From Sphingobium soli (GTDB taxonomy: Bacteria > Pseudomonadota > Alphaproteobacteria > Sphingomonadales > Sphingomonadaceae): 64,000 nt of DNA. The notes under the pieces are model-generated. The model saw nothing but the letters and a program-made list of their open reading frames with translations. It had not been told where the DNA came from and did not search any database. Of the stretch, positions 7,670-15,856 are shown one piece after another; position 1 is the first letter of the stretch, and each line of letters opens with the position of its first letter. The translations under genes and the position numbers were made by a program. The stretch spans positions 111,608 through 175,607 of the forward strand of contig NZ_JAJGNP010000007.1 in assembly GCF_020782245.1 (NCBI RefSeq), written 5' to 3'.

Positions 7670-8434
7670 ATGACCATCGCCCTGTCCCGCCTCAATTTCC
7701 GCGACATAGGCGGTCTGCCGACTGCGGGTGGAGGGCAGGTCCGGTCCGGCATCCTGTTCCGCTCCGAAGGGCCGGCGAGTTTCTTCGAGGATCATCATGC
7801 GGAGCTATCGGACCTGGGCTTCCGCTCGGTGGCGGACCTCCGATCGACGATCGAAAGGGACGCGGCGCCGCATGGCTGGTGCGGCCCGGATTGCCGGATT
7901 CTCGACCTCGACATGAACACCGACCTGCGCGCGCAGGGGGAGGACATGTGGCTGTCGCTCGGTCGCGAGCCGACCGCCGCGCACGCCGTCGAGGTGATGT
8001 CGCATAATTACGGCCTCATGCCGCAGGCCTTTCTGCCGCACCTGTCGCGGATGGTCGATGCGCTGCTGGCGCAGGACACGCCGATGCTGGTCCATTGCAC
8101 CGCCGGCAAGGATCGAACCGGCGTCGTCGTCGCCCTGTTCCTGGAGCTGCTCACAGTGCCGCGTCCCGTGATCATGGAGGATTATCGCAAATCCGATATA
8201 TTCGGCCAGAATCTGCGCGTGTCGGGTCATCTCAAGGGCGATCTGCAAAAAACCTTCGGCTTTGTGCCGCCCGACGACATGGTGGCCATCCTGATCGGCG
8301 TACAGGATGATTTCCTCCTGAGCGCGCTCGACATGGTCGCGACGCGATGGGGCGGGATTGAAGGGTATTTCGAGGCGGCAGGCGTCGACGCGGAGCGGCG
8401 TACTGCGCTGAGGCAATTGCTTGCCACAGACTAG
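7670..8434 (+). CDS. Tyrosine-phosphatase-like (PTP superfamily) protein
   Basis: This 254-residue protein starts with the NFRDIGGLPT signature of the bacterial Y_phosphatase3 group and has the active-site P-loop HCTAGKDRTG (Cys nucleophile, Arg), with GVVVALFLELL after it. A general-acid Asp cannot be fixed by eye. Relatives act on phosphoproteins or phosphoinositides. Here it sits four bases after a VOC gene inside a catabolic operon that also encodes an APH-type kinase (11347-12477), so a small phosphorylated intermediate is a plausible alternative substrate. That is inference only. Confidence 0.82.
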   Translation: MTIALSRLNFRDIGGLPTAGGGQVRSGILFRSEGPASFFEDHHAELSDLGFRSVADLRSTIERDAAPHGWCGPDCRILDLDMNTDLRAQGEDMWLSLGREPTAAHAVEVMSHNYGLMPQAFLPHLSRMVDALLAQDTPMLVHCTAGKDRTGVVVALFLELLTVPRPVIMEDYRKSDIFGQNLRVSGHLKGDLQKTFGFVPPDDMVAILIGVQDDFLLSALDMVATRWGGIEGYFEAAGVDAERRTALRQLLATD

Positions 8435-9734
8435 GCGGGAAATCTGCGCGGGCGTGCCAGCCGTCCTCGCCGGGCTTCTGCTGCCGGGCGGGATCGCCCG
8501 GGCGTCGGCCGTCAACCGGAAGAATATGGTGGAGAATGAGATGAGCGACAACGGCATTTTCGAATGGGAAGATCTGCTCGACCAGCTTCGTCCGCTGGGC
8601 CAGTTGATGCGCGATCGTATCCCGGAAAGGCTGCGCAGCGATCCCCGCGTCATGCAGGAATCGGTGCGGCTGTTGCTGTCGGGCGTGCTGCGCACGACCA
8701 ATGACGCGATCATGCATGATCGCAGTCACCCGATCTTCGTGCCCGAACTTAACATCTGTCAGAATATCTTTCAGCCCAATGCGGACACTATCTACAAGGC
8801 GGCGCTGATCGAAAGGGGCGGGACCTATCGCATCCGGGGGGATCGCGGCACTACGCGGATGATGATCCTGGCACAGCTCGGCCCGGACACGCTGCGCACC
8901 GGGCAGCATCATCCCGCGCAGGACGCAAATGATTTCGACGACCTGCACATCGGTGCTGACGGAACCTTCGATGCCATCCTCTCGCCGACCCGGCCTACCG
9001 GCTATGAAGGCGACTGGTGGGAACTGAAACCCGCGACCGAGAAGCTGATGGTGCGGATCGTCGCCTGCGACTGGGGCGTCGAGCGCGAGCCACGCTTCGG
9101 CATCGTACGTTTGGACACAGATCACGCCGCTAAGGGGCGCCCCACGCTGGCGCAACTGGCGCACCGTTTCGCCGAGATTCCGGCCACCGCGACCGTCTGC
9201 GCGCTGGCGTTCCCCGACAAGGTGCAGAAGCTGCGCGACGAAGGGCTGATCAATACGCTGAAAGTCGTCGACTTCTCGCAGATGACCGGTCTTGCCCGGC
9301 AGTCCTATTATGAGGGCGCCTACGAGCTGGCTGATGACGAGGCGTTGATTACCGAGGTGCAGATCCCGAAGGAAGTCGACTACTGGTCACTGATCCTGAC
9401 CAACGAACTTTATGAGACGACCGACTGGTATCATAACCAGTCCAGTCTCAACGCGGCGCAGGCCGTGCTCGACGGCGACGGCTATTTCCGCGCCGTCATT
9501 TCCGCGCGCGACCCGGGCGTCCACAACTGGCTCGACACGTCGGGCTATGCCAGCGGCGCGGTGCAGGGGCGCTGGTTCAACACCGACGAGCGGCCCACGC
9601 CGACGACGAAGAAGGTCAAGCTGGCCGACGTGCGCAGCCATCTACCCGCTGACACCGTGCTGGTGACACCGGATGCGCGCGCGCAAGCGATCCGCGAACG
9701 TACGCTCCGCGCGCACACGCGTATCATCTGGTGA
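8421..9734 (+). CDS. DUF1214-like protein, possibly exported by Tat
   Basis: The C-terminal half carries DPGVHNWLDTSGY, a pattern shared with the gene at 14588 (DPGIANWIDTAGL), which I assign tentatively to the DUF1214 group. The function is unknown. Two starts are possible. TTG at 8421, behind GAGG and overlapping the phosphatase stop, gives 437 residues with a twin-arginine-like signal (TRREIC, then a hydrophobic stretch ending ARASA). ATG at 8541, behind GGTGGAG, gives 397 residues and a cytoplasmic protein. The longer form is listed because it avoids a 106-base gap in a tightly packed run and because the extension looks like a signal peptide by composition. Confidence 0.65.
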   Translation: MPQTRREICAGVPAVLAGLLLPGGIARASAVNRKNMVENEMSDNGIFEWEDLLDQLRPLGQLMRDRIPERLRSDPRVMQESVRLLLSGVLRTTNDAIMHDRSHPIFVPELNICQNIFQPNADTIYKAALIERGGTYRIRGDRGTTRMMILAQLGPDTLRTGQHHPAQDANDFDDLHIGADGTFDAILSPTRPTGYEGDWWELKPATEKLMVRIVACDWGVEREPRFGIVRLDTDHAAKGRPTLAQLAHRFAEIPATATVCALAFPDKVQKLRDEGLINTLKVVDFSQMTGLARQSYYEGAYELADDEALITEVQIPKEVDYWSLILTNELYETTDWYHNQSSLNAAQAVLDGDGYFRAVISARDPGVHNWLDTSGYASGAVQGRWFNTDERPTPTTKKVKLADVRSHLPADTVLVTPDARAQAIRERTLRAHTRIIW

Positions 9735-9745
9735 TGGAGGATTAA

Positions 9746-10201
9746 ATGAGCGACGATCTGGCCAGGCTGCTCGACTATGAGGCGATCCGCAACGTGAAGG
9801 CGCGCTATTGCCGCTTTCTCGACACGAAGGACTGGGACGGCTTTCTCTCCCTGTTCACGCCCGATGCGGTGCTGGATGTCGAGGAGGATACCGGCAACCC
9901 GCCGATGAGCGGACATGCCGCCATATTGGAGCAGGTGCGCTCTGCGGTCATCGATGCGCGGTCGGCGCATCAGATCCACTCGTCGGAGATCGACCTGCGC
10001 GGCGATGAGGCGGACATGATCACGGCGATGCAGGACCGGGTGGTCTGGGCGCCGGGCAAATGCCCTATCCCCGGCGGCCAGTCGATCACCGGTTTCGGCC
10101 ATTATACCGAACGCTATGTGCGTCGGGACGGACAGTGGAAAATCGCGGCGCTCAAGCTCGCCCGCCTCTATGTCGAGGTGCATCCCGGACCTGCCGTTTG
10201 A
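9746..10201 (+). CDS. NTF2/SnoaL-like protein
   Basis: This 151-residue protein begins with the common SnoaL_4-type pattern LDYEAIRNVKARYCRFLDTKDWDGFLSLFTPD (residues about 9-40, abridged here) and ends with YVRRDGQWKIAALKLARL. It belongs to the same NTF2-fold class as scytalone dehydratase and small dehydratases or isomerases. TGGAGGATTAA precedes the ATG. It lies 11 bases after the DUF1214-like gene. It is one of three such proteins in the accessory half, but this one is distinct in sequence from those at 2907 and 26145. Confidence 0.8.
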   Translation: MSDDLARLLDYEAIRNVKARYCRFLDTKDWDGFLSLFTPDAVLDVEEDTGNPPMSGHAAILEQVRSAVIDARSAHQIHSSEIDLRGDEADMITAMQDRVVWAPGKCPIPGGQSITGFGHYTERYVRRDGQWKIAALKLARLYVEVHPGPAV

Positions 10202-10261
10202 CAGGTTGCCAATGCTCCTCCCAACGGCAATGCAGTGGCATATATTTGAGAGGACAAGGGA

Positions 10262-11344
10262 ATGACGGAAGCGGTGGAACCGGGCGCACGGGCACTTTTC
10301 GATAAGTTCGGCACCTATATCCTGCCCGGCCGCGTGAACGATCCGCGTCGCGGCATCGACGAAGCGAAGGAAGCGGAGCGCATCGGCCTTGGTTGCGTGT
10401 GGATTTCCGAACGCTATGCGCTCAAGGAGCCGGCGGTGCTGGCGGGCGCGGTGGCCGAGGCCACGTCGAAGATTCGCATCACCGGCACCATGTATGCGAC
10501 GATGCGCCATCCGCTCGTCACCGCCAGCGTTGCCGACATGATGCAGGCGATGAGCGGGGATCGGTTCCGCCTGATGTTCGCGCGGGCCGTGCCGGCCTAT
10601 ATGAAAATGCTCGGTTCGCCGCCGATCACCATGGAACGGCTGGCCGATCTGATCTCGATCTGTCGGCGTCTCTGGGCGGGCGAGAAGATCAATTATGAGG
10701 GCGTGCTGGGCAAATTCCCCGCCATCAGCCTCACCGATCGTCATGGCGGCACGCCGCCGCCGATCATCTTTACCGCGATCGGTCCCAAGAGCCTGGAATT
10801 TGCCGGCGAACATTGCGACGGCGTGCTGCTGCATCCCTTCGTGTCGGCGCAGGGGGTGAAGAACAGCGCGAAGATTGTCCGCGACGCGGCCGAAAAGGCC
10901 GGCCGTGATCCCATGTCCGTGCGCATCTATCACAATATCATCGTCGCCCCGGACCTGCCCAAGGAGGAGGAGGAGGCCGTCGTCGGCGGCCGCGCCATCA
11001 CTTATTTCGAACTGCCCGGCTTTGGCGACCTGATCGTCGACATCAATGGATGGGACACGAAGGTGCTGGAGGATATCCGCGCCCATCCCAAAATCGCCGG
11101 CCTCAACGGCAAGCCGGCGGATCAGGCCTATACACGGCAGGAACTGGTCGATGTCAGTCGTCTCATTCCGCAGCAATGGCTGGATGAAGGCGCTGCCGTG
11201 GGGACCGCAGCCCAGTGCGCCGACCAGCTAATGGCCTTTCTGGACGCGGGCGCCGATGAAATCCTGCTGCACGGCTCGTCGCCCAAGGATATGGGGCCGC
11301 TCACCACAGAACTGAAGCGCGCGCTGGCGGGGAAGGGGCTGTAA
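10262..11344 (+). CDS. LLM-class flavin-dependent oxidoreductase
   Basis: This 360-residue protein has the luciferase-like monooxygenase fold pattern: EAKEAERIGLGCVWISERYALKE near the N-terminus, then KIRITGTMYATMRHP, RFRLMFARAV and a C-terminal GADEILLHGSSP. It resembles the branch usually annotated as F420-dependent in actinobacteria. Sphingomonads are not generally credited with F420 synthesis, so FMN or FAD use is more likely; the sequence cannot settle this. Possible reactions are monooxygenation (for example Baeyer-Villiger) or a hydride transfer. It is followed three bases later by the APH-type kinase gene. Confidence 0.82.
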   Translation: MTEAVEPGARALFDKFGTYILPGRVNDPRRGIDEAKEAERIGLGCVWISERYALKEPAVLAGAVAEATSKIRITGTMYATMRHPLVTASVADMMQAMSGDRFRLMFARAVPAYMKMLGSPPITMERLADLISICRRLWAGEKINYEGVLGKFPAISLTDRHGGTPPPIIFTAIGPKSLEFAGEHCDGVLLHPFVSAQGVKNSAKIVRDAAEKAGRDPMSVRIYHNIIVAPDLPKEEEEAVVGGRAITYFELPGFGDLIVDINGWDTKVLEDIRAHPKIAGLNGKPADQAYTRQELVDVSRLIPQQWLDEGAAVGTAAQCADQLMAFLDAGADEILLHGSSPKDMGPLTTELKRALAGKGL

Positions 11345-11346
11345 TC

Positions 11347-12477
11347 ATGGAATTGCTGACCCCCGATCGTCTCACCGTCCAGTTACAAGACTGGCTGGCG
11401 GGCGAAAAGCCCGAATGGCACGACATTCGCGTTCGCCCGCTCGATGTGACGCTGGGCGCAGGCTTTTCGGCGGACATCTTTTTCGTCGACGTCGACTATG
11501 TCGATCCGGCCGGTCCCCAGAGCCAGACGCTCGTGGTTCGCCGTCAACCGATGGACCTGGAAGTGGTGTTCGGCAGCAGCCTGGCGCTACAGGGCAAGAT
11601 GATGGCGGCGCTCGATGCGCGGGGCGACCTGCCCGTCCCGCCCTGGATCGGCATGCATCTCGACCCCGATATTCTCGGCCTGCCTTTCCTCGTTATGGGC
11701 AAGGTGGAAGGGGAATGCGCCAAGCAGAAGCCCAACTATAATTTGGAGGGCTGGCTGGTCGAGATGAGCCCGGCGCAGCGACGGCAAAGCTTCACGAACG
11801 CCATCAACGCCTTTGCCAGCCTGGCGAAGATCGACTGGCGCGATGGCTTTGAATTTCTCGCCCAGCCTGAAAATGGGCAGCCAGGGCTTGATCAATATGT
11901 CGGCGCGCTCGAAGCGTGGCACAAGGCGGCCGGCCGAGGCCGCGCCATGCCCATCGTGGATGCAGCCATGGCCTATGTGCGCGCCAACATGCCGGCCGTT
12001 GCGGGGGTGAATGTGCTGTGGGGCGATCCCACGCCATCGAACGTGATGTTTTCCGCCGATGGTCAGGTCAACGCGCTGATCGACTGGGAACTCGCGGCGC
12101 TGGGACCGGCCGAGCTTGACCTCGCCTGGTGGCTCTATTTCGACGATCTGTTCGGCCGTCGCTTCGGCATCACTCGGCTGGAAGGCCTGCCGACCAGGGA
12201 CGAGACGATCGCCATCTGGGAAGCGGCAAGCGGCCAGAAGGCCGGGCATCTCGATTACTATGACATCGTTGCGGCGCTCCGTATGGCGCTGGTCGCCGTG
12301 GGCGCCTTCGACCGGCAGGTCGGCATCGGCAATATCCCCGCGACCAACAAATCGCTTAACGACAATTTCATGACCCTGTATCTGGCTGAAAAGCTGGGGC
12401 TGCCTATCCCCGAACTCGGACCGGATTTCGTAGCCTTCATGAAGAATCTAACGCCGGTGGAAGACAAGGCGGCCTGA
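11347..12477 (+). CDS. APH/ACAD10-type phosphotransferase family protein
   Basis: This 376-residue protein has the kinase features of the aminoglycoside-phosphotransferase family: the catalytic loop LWGDPTPSNVMF (a variant of HGDxxxxN, with Trp-Gly instead of His-Gly) followed by the metal-binding IDWELAALGP segment and DLAWW. Members near catabolic genes are thought to phosphorylate hydroxylated metabolites, as in the ACAD10/11 hydroxy-acid route, rather than antibiotics. No acyl-CoA dehydrogenase partner is present here. It starts three bases after the LLM gene. An antibiotic-resistance role is unlikely from the context. Confidence 0.82.
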   Translation: MELLTPDRLTVQLQDWLAGEKPEWHDIRVRPLDVTLGAGFSADIFFVDVDYVDPAGPQSQTLVVRRQPMDLEVVFGSSLALQGKMMAALDARGDLPVPPWIGMHLDPDILGLPFLVMGKVEGECAKQKPNYNLEGWLVEMSPAQRRQSFTNAINAFASLAKIDWRDGFEFLAQPENGQPGLDQYVGALEAWHKAAGRGRAMPIVDAAMAYVRANMPAVAGVNVLWGDPTPSNVMFSADGQVNALIDWELAALGPAELDLAWWLYFDDLFGRRFGITRLEGLPTRDETIAIWEAASGQKAGHLDYYDIVAALRMALVAVGAFDRQVGIGNIPATNKSLNDNFMTLYLAEKLGLPIPELGPDFVAFMKNLTPVEDKAA

Positions 12478-12512
12478 AAACGGGCCGCTGCGTGTAAAAG
12501 CGAATTGCCCGC

Positions 12513-12542
12513 TTGACCGATGCCCCAATCAATAAATATACA
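12513..12542 (+). promoter_or_regulatory. Candidate sigma70-like promoter inside the catabolic run
   Basis: TTGACC at 12513-12518 and TATACA at 12537-12542 are separated by 18 bases in a short A+T-rich stretch between the kinase gene and the second sulfotransferase gene. It could allow separate expression of the 12602-16386 half. The assignment rests on sequence match only. Confidence 0.35.
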
Positions 12543-12572
12543 GTGTGGAATAATAAAATGGAGAGGTGAGTC

Positions 12573-12605
12573 ATGCGGCAGCGGCCGGTCGAAGGGCATT
12601 CATGA
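12573..12605 (+). CDS. Possible 10-codon leader ORF coupled to the sulfotransferase gene
   Basis: ATG at 12573 lies behind GGAGAGGTGAGTC and opens a ten-residue frame (MRQRPVEGHS) whose TGA overlaps the ATG of the sulfotransferase gene at 12602 as ATGA. This arrangement would allow translational coupling. It is too short to judge by composition, and an in-frame GTG start for the sulfotransferase at 12566 is an alternative explanation of the same binding site. Confidence 0.25.
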   Translation: MRQRPVEGHS

Positions 12606-13789
12606 AAAGCGCTGTCGCAGAGCGCGCGCCGCTTTCCGCCGATGCACTGATCGCGGAAGCGCGCGCCGTGACCGGACTGTCGGACTTTGGATCGGACCTG
12701 TCCTTCATGACCGGCTTTCGTCGGCTGGTCGATGCAGTCGAGGCGATGGACCCGTCCGCCCAGTTACGCGACACCGCGCATCACAAAATCGTCGGCCTGC
12801 TCGCGACCCGACTGCGCTTCGCCGAAGACGAACGGCTGCATCCTGACATCGTGGCGCAGGATGTGGGCGACCCGCTGATCGTCTGCGGCCTGCCGCGCAC
12901 CGGGACGACGATCACATACGACCTGCTTTGCCTCGATCCGGCGGCCCGGGCGCCGCGCGAATGGGAATGGTATATCCCCTGGCCGGCGCCGGAAATATCC
13001 AGTTTCGACAGCGATCCGCGCATAGCGCAGGTGCAGGCCATCTATGAAAACTGGCTGAAGCACGCGCCGCAACTGGCCGACATCCAGCGGATGGATTGCA
13101 CCCAGCCGGGCGAGTGCAACCATGGCATGATGCTGCATTTCGCCAGCACCAATTTCCCGGCCGAACTGGGCGTGCCCGCCTTTGCCCGATGGCTGCAGGA
13201 CGTCGTGCCAGAAGGGCAATATCGCACCCACAAGCGGATTCTCCAGCACTTCCAGTGGAAAGGGCCAAGGGGCCGTTGGACGCTGAAATCGCCGCAGCAT
13301 CTCATGGACCTGCCGGGCCTGGTGGAAACCTATCCGGGCGCGATGCTGGTGTGGACGCATCGCGATCCGGTGCTGACCCTTTCTTCGCTGTCGAGCATGA
13401 TCGCCGGCTTCTTGGCCGCGGTCGGCGGCGCCAATGATCTTCAGGCGATCGGCCGCTCGGTCGTCGATACCTGGTGCGCGGGGTTGGCGCGAGCGACGCA
13501 GGCCCGTGCCAACGATGCAGCGATCGAGGGCCGCATCCTGGACCTCGCCCACCGCGATATCGTCGCTGACCCGATGGCGACCATTGAGCGCATCTACGAC
13601 CGGTTCGGCCTGCCATTCACCGACCCCCATCGTGACCGCATCGTGGAGTTCCTGACGAACAATCCTGCCGCCAGCCGCCTCGGTAAGCACAGACACAGCC
13701 CCGACCAGTTCGGCATCGATCCGGGCGAGGTGCATGGACGGCTCGCCGACTATTATGCGCGCTACGGCCATCTGTTCGACCGCGCCTGA
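12602..13789 (+). CDS. Sulfotransferase family protein (second copy)
   Basis: This 395-residue protein has the PAPS-binding loop GLPRTGTTITYDLL and the later THRDPVLTLSS segment of the sulfotransferase family. It shares with the copy at 3857-5146 the N-terminal motif TGLSDFG and the overall layout, but the substrate-side region differs (MEWEWYIPWPAP type versus PWWEAIAPVPAP), so it is probably not redundant. The start at 12602 (MKSAVAER) is chosen because homology to the other copy begins just after it; a GTG at 12566 would add 12 residues. It is the first gene of the second half of the plus-strand run. The acceptor is unknown. Confidence 0.82.
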   Translation: MKSAVAERAPLSADALIAEARAVTGLSDFGSDLSFMTGFRRLVDAVEAMDPSAQLRDTAHHKIVGLLATRLRFAEDERLHPDIVAQDVGDPLIVCGLPRTGTTITYDLLCLDPAARAPREWEWYIPWPAPEISSFDSDPRIAQVQAIYENWLKHAPQLADIQRMDCTQPGECNHGMMLHFASTNFPAELGVPAFARWLQDVVPEGQYRTHKRILQHFQWKGPRGRWTLKSPQHLMDLPGLVETYPGAMLVWTHRDPVLTLSSLSSMIAGFLAAVGGANDLQAIGRSVVDTWCAGLARATQARANDAAIEGRILDLAHRDIVADPMATIERIYDRFGLPFTDPHRDRIVEFLTNNPAASRLGKHRHSPDQFGIDPGEVHGRLADYYARYGHLFDRA

Positions 13790-13814
13790 CCCCCTATCTT
13801 CTGGAGTATCCAGC

Positions 13815-14591
13815 ATGAGTGTTCTCGACCGTTTCCGCCTCGACGGGCGCACGGCCATCCTGACCGGGGTCGGGCCGGGCGTCGGCGAACATGTCGCCAA
13901 GGCCTATGCCGAATTGGGCGCCAACGTGGTTCTCTCGGCCCGCTCGCAGGACCGGCTCGACCGGATTGCGGCAGAGATCAACGCTCGCGACGGCGGCCGG
14001 GCGATCGCCATCGCCGCCGACGCGGGCGAGAAGGGCGATCTTGAACGGCTGGTGGCGGGCGCGCGCGCCGCCTTCGGTCCCATCCATATCGTGTTCAACA
14101 ATGCGGCGGCGGGCGTCGTCTATGCCGCAGATGGCGGGCTCTGGGCGAACACGGATGAAGTCTGGAAGACAGCGATGGACGTCAACGTCATGGCGACCTG
14201 GCGTCTGACCGAACTGACGGAGGCCGATATGAAGGCGCATGGCAAGGGCAGCATCATTTCGGTCCAGAGCTGCGGCGGCTTCACGCCGATCCCGCCCGCC
14301 GTCGCCTATGGCGTGTCGAAGGCGGCGCTGCTTTTCCTGGTGCGCGAGTTGGCTAAGACGCAGGCGCCGCACACCAGGATCAATTGCCTGTGCGTCGGAT
14401 CGATGAGCCCGGACGGGCAAGAGGCCGCGATCCACAAAGGGCTGGGCCTTGCCGAGCGCAACGCGATCAAGCGTTTCGGCGCGGCGGACGAGGCGGTCGG
14501 CGCAGCGATCTTGCTGGCGGGGGATGGTTCCAGCTACACGACCGGCAGCACCATCTTCACCGAAGGCGGCCGGGTGGGGACCATTTCATGA
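13815..14591 (+). CDS. Short-chain dehydrogenase/reductase (SDR)
   Basis: This 258-residue SDR has TGVGPGVGEHVA as the cofactor loop, FNNAAAG in place of NNAG, a Ser in SVQSCGG and YGVSK as the catalytic pair. The sequence ARSQDRLDRI after the second strand suggests NADP(H) preference. The start at 13815 (MSVLDRF) follows CTGGAG. It overlaps the following DUF1214-like gene by ATGA, so the two should be translated together. Likely oxidation of a secondary alcohol in the pathway. Confidence 0.88.
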   Translation: MSVLDRFRLDGRTAILTGVGPGVGEHVAKAYAELGANVVLSARSQDRLDRIAAEINARDGGRAIAIAADAGEKGDLERLVAGARAAFGPIHIVFNNAAAGVVYAADGGLWANTDEVWKTAMDVNVMATWRLTELTEADMKAHGKGSIISVQSCGGFTPIPPAVAYGVSKAALLFLVRELAKTQAPHTRINCLCVGSMSPDGQEAAIHKGLGLAERNAIKRFGAADEAVGAAILLAGDGSSYTTGSTIFTEGGRVGTIS

Positions 14592-15856
14592 CCGCGAACC
14601 CTCTCTGGACCGACGATCAGGCAGCGGCGGAAAAGCTGGCGCTGCGCCTCATCGAACGGCCTGACATCCGTGCCGCGCGCGAAGAAGCGCGCCTCATGCT
14701 GCTCGCGGACCCGCTCGCAGGCGCGCTCGACGGACGGTTGGGGCTGGATCGGGCGCTTGATCAGTGGGTGCTGGGACTGGCCATGCGCGAAGCCAATGGC
14801 GATCCCGCCGATCCCAGGGTCGTGTGGAATATCAGCAATGCCCCGCGGCGCTGGTTCGGCCATATCTATCCGGGCGCGGCGGTGGCGATCGACAATCCCG
14901 ACAATTTCAACCGCGAGATTCCAATCGACGGCGACGGGCGCTATGCCGTCGACATCCGCTTTTCCGCCGATCCACCGCAGTTCAGCATCGTGGCCGAGGT
15001 CGAACCGGCGCATCATGCGGGACTGGGACGCAATCTGGGCGCGCTGACGCTCCAGCAACTCAAGCCCTTCTGCGATGCCGACGGGCAGGTGACTGTGACG
15101 GTCGGCCCGCAGGAGGGCGGCGCGACTCATTTACGGACCGAGCCGGGCGCACGAATCCAGGTCTATACTCGCGACAGTCAGCGCGACTGGCGGCAGGTGC
15201 CGGCGCAGGTCAGCGTCCGTCGCCTCGATCCGCCAGCCGACATGCGTCCGCGCGACGAGGAGGAGATCGCCCGGACCGTCGTCGCCGACCTGCCAGCCTG
15301 GGTCGCCTTCTGGTCGGGGTTCAAGAATGATTTTCTCGGTCATCCCGAACCCAACCGGCTGATCGGACCCAATGGCCGCGACGGGGGCTGGGGCTATCTG
15401 GCTGGCGGGCGTTTCGCCCTTGGGGAAGGGCAGGGGTTGCTGGTGACGATCGATCCGGCGGGCAGCTATTATACCGGCATCCAGATTGCCGATCCGTGGA
15501 CCATCTCCCCCGATCCGATGCTGCGCCTGGTCAGCCTCAACAGCGCTCAGGTCACGCCAGCGACCGATGGCATGATCAGCTATGTGGTGGCGGGCGTCGA
15601 TCCAGGCATCGCCAACTGGATCGATACGGCAGGCCTTGAAGAAGGTTGGGTGCTTCTGCGCTGGCAGGGCGTACCCGACGGCGCCGATCCCGCCCGCTTC
15701 ATCCGCGACGTGCGCGTCATCGATCTTGTGGCCATTGATCGCGACTTGGACGCAAGGGTGCCCCGGGTCGACATCGCCGCGCGGGGACAGCAGTTGCGGG
15801 ACCGCGCGCGCCAGCATGGCCTGCGAACCCATGGCGCGAGCTGGGGAGATGCATGA
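14588..15856 (+). CDS. DUF1214-like protein (second copy)
   Basis: This 422-residue protein shares the C-terminal pattern DPGIANWIDTAGLEEGWV with the protein encoded at 8421-9734, again a tentative DUF1214 assignment. It has no signal peptide, starting MTANPLWTDDQ. The ATG overlaps the SDR stop (ATGA) and its own stop overlaps the start of the VOC gene (ATGA), so SDR, DUF1214-like and VOC proteins form a coupled trio. No catalytic motif is recognised. The partner copy differs in its N-terminal half. Confidence 0.7.
   Translation: MTANPLWTDDQAAAEKLALRLIERPDIRAAREEARLMLLADPLAGALDGRLGLDRALDQWVLGLAMREANGDPADPRVVWNISNAPRRWFGHIYPGAAVAIDNPDNFNREIPIDGDGRYAVDIRFSADPPQFSIVAEVEPAHHAGLGRNLGALTLQQLKPFCDADGQVTVTVGPQEGGATHLRTEPGARIQVYTRDSQRDWRQVPAQVSVRRLDPPADMRPRDEEEIARTVVADLPAWVAFWSGFKNDFLGHPEPNRLIGPNGRDGGWGYLAGGRFALGEGQGLLVTIDPAGSYYTGIQIADPWTISPDPMLRLVSLNSAQVTPATDGMISYVVAGVDPGIANWIDTAGLEEGWVLLRWQGVPDGADPARFIRDVRVIDLVAIDRDLDARVPRVDIAARGQQLRDRARQHGLRTHGASWGDA

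Noticed and set aside
9545..11176. 543-residue minus-strand frame
   Set aside because: It lies antisense to the DUF1214-like, NTF2-like and LLM genes and shows no family motif.
11347..12477. Kinase as an aminoglycoside-resistance gene
   Set aside because: The APH-like fold is shared by metabolic kinases, and the neighbours are catabolic.
12602..13789. Sulfotransferase as an estrogen or bile-salt enzyme of a known cluster
   Set aside because: The surrounding gene set does not match a steroid cluster I can name, so no specific substrate was assigned.
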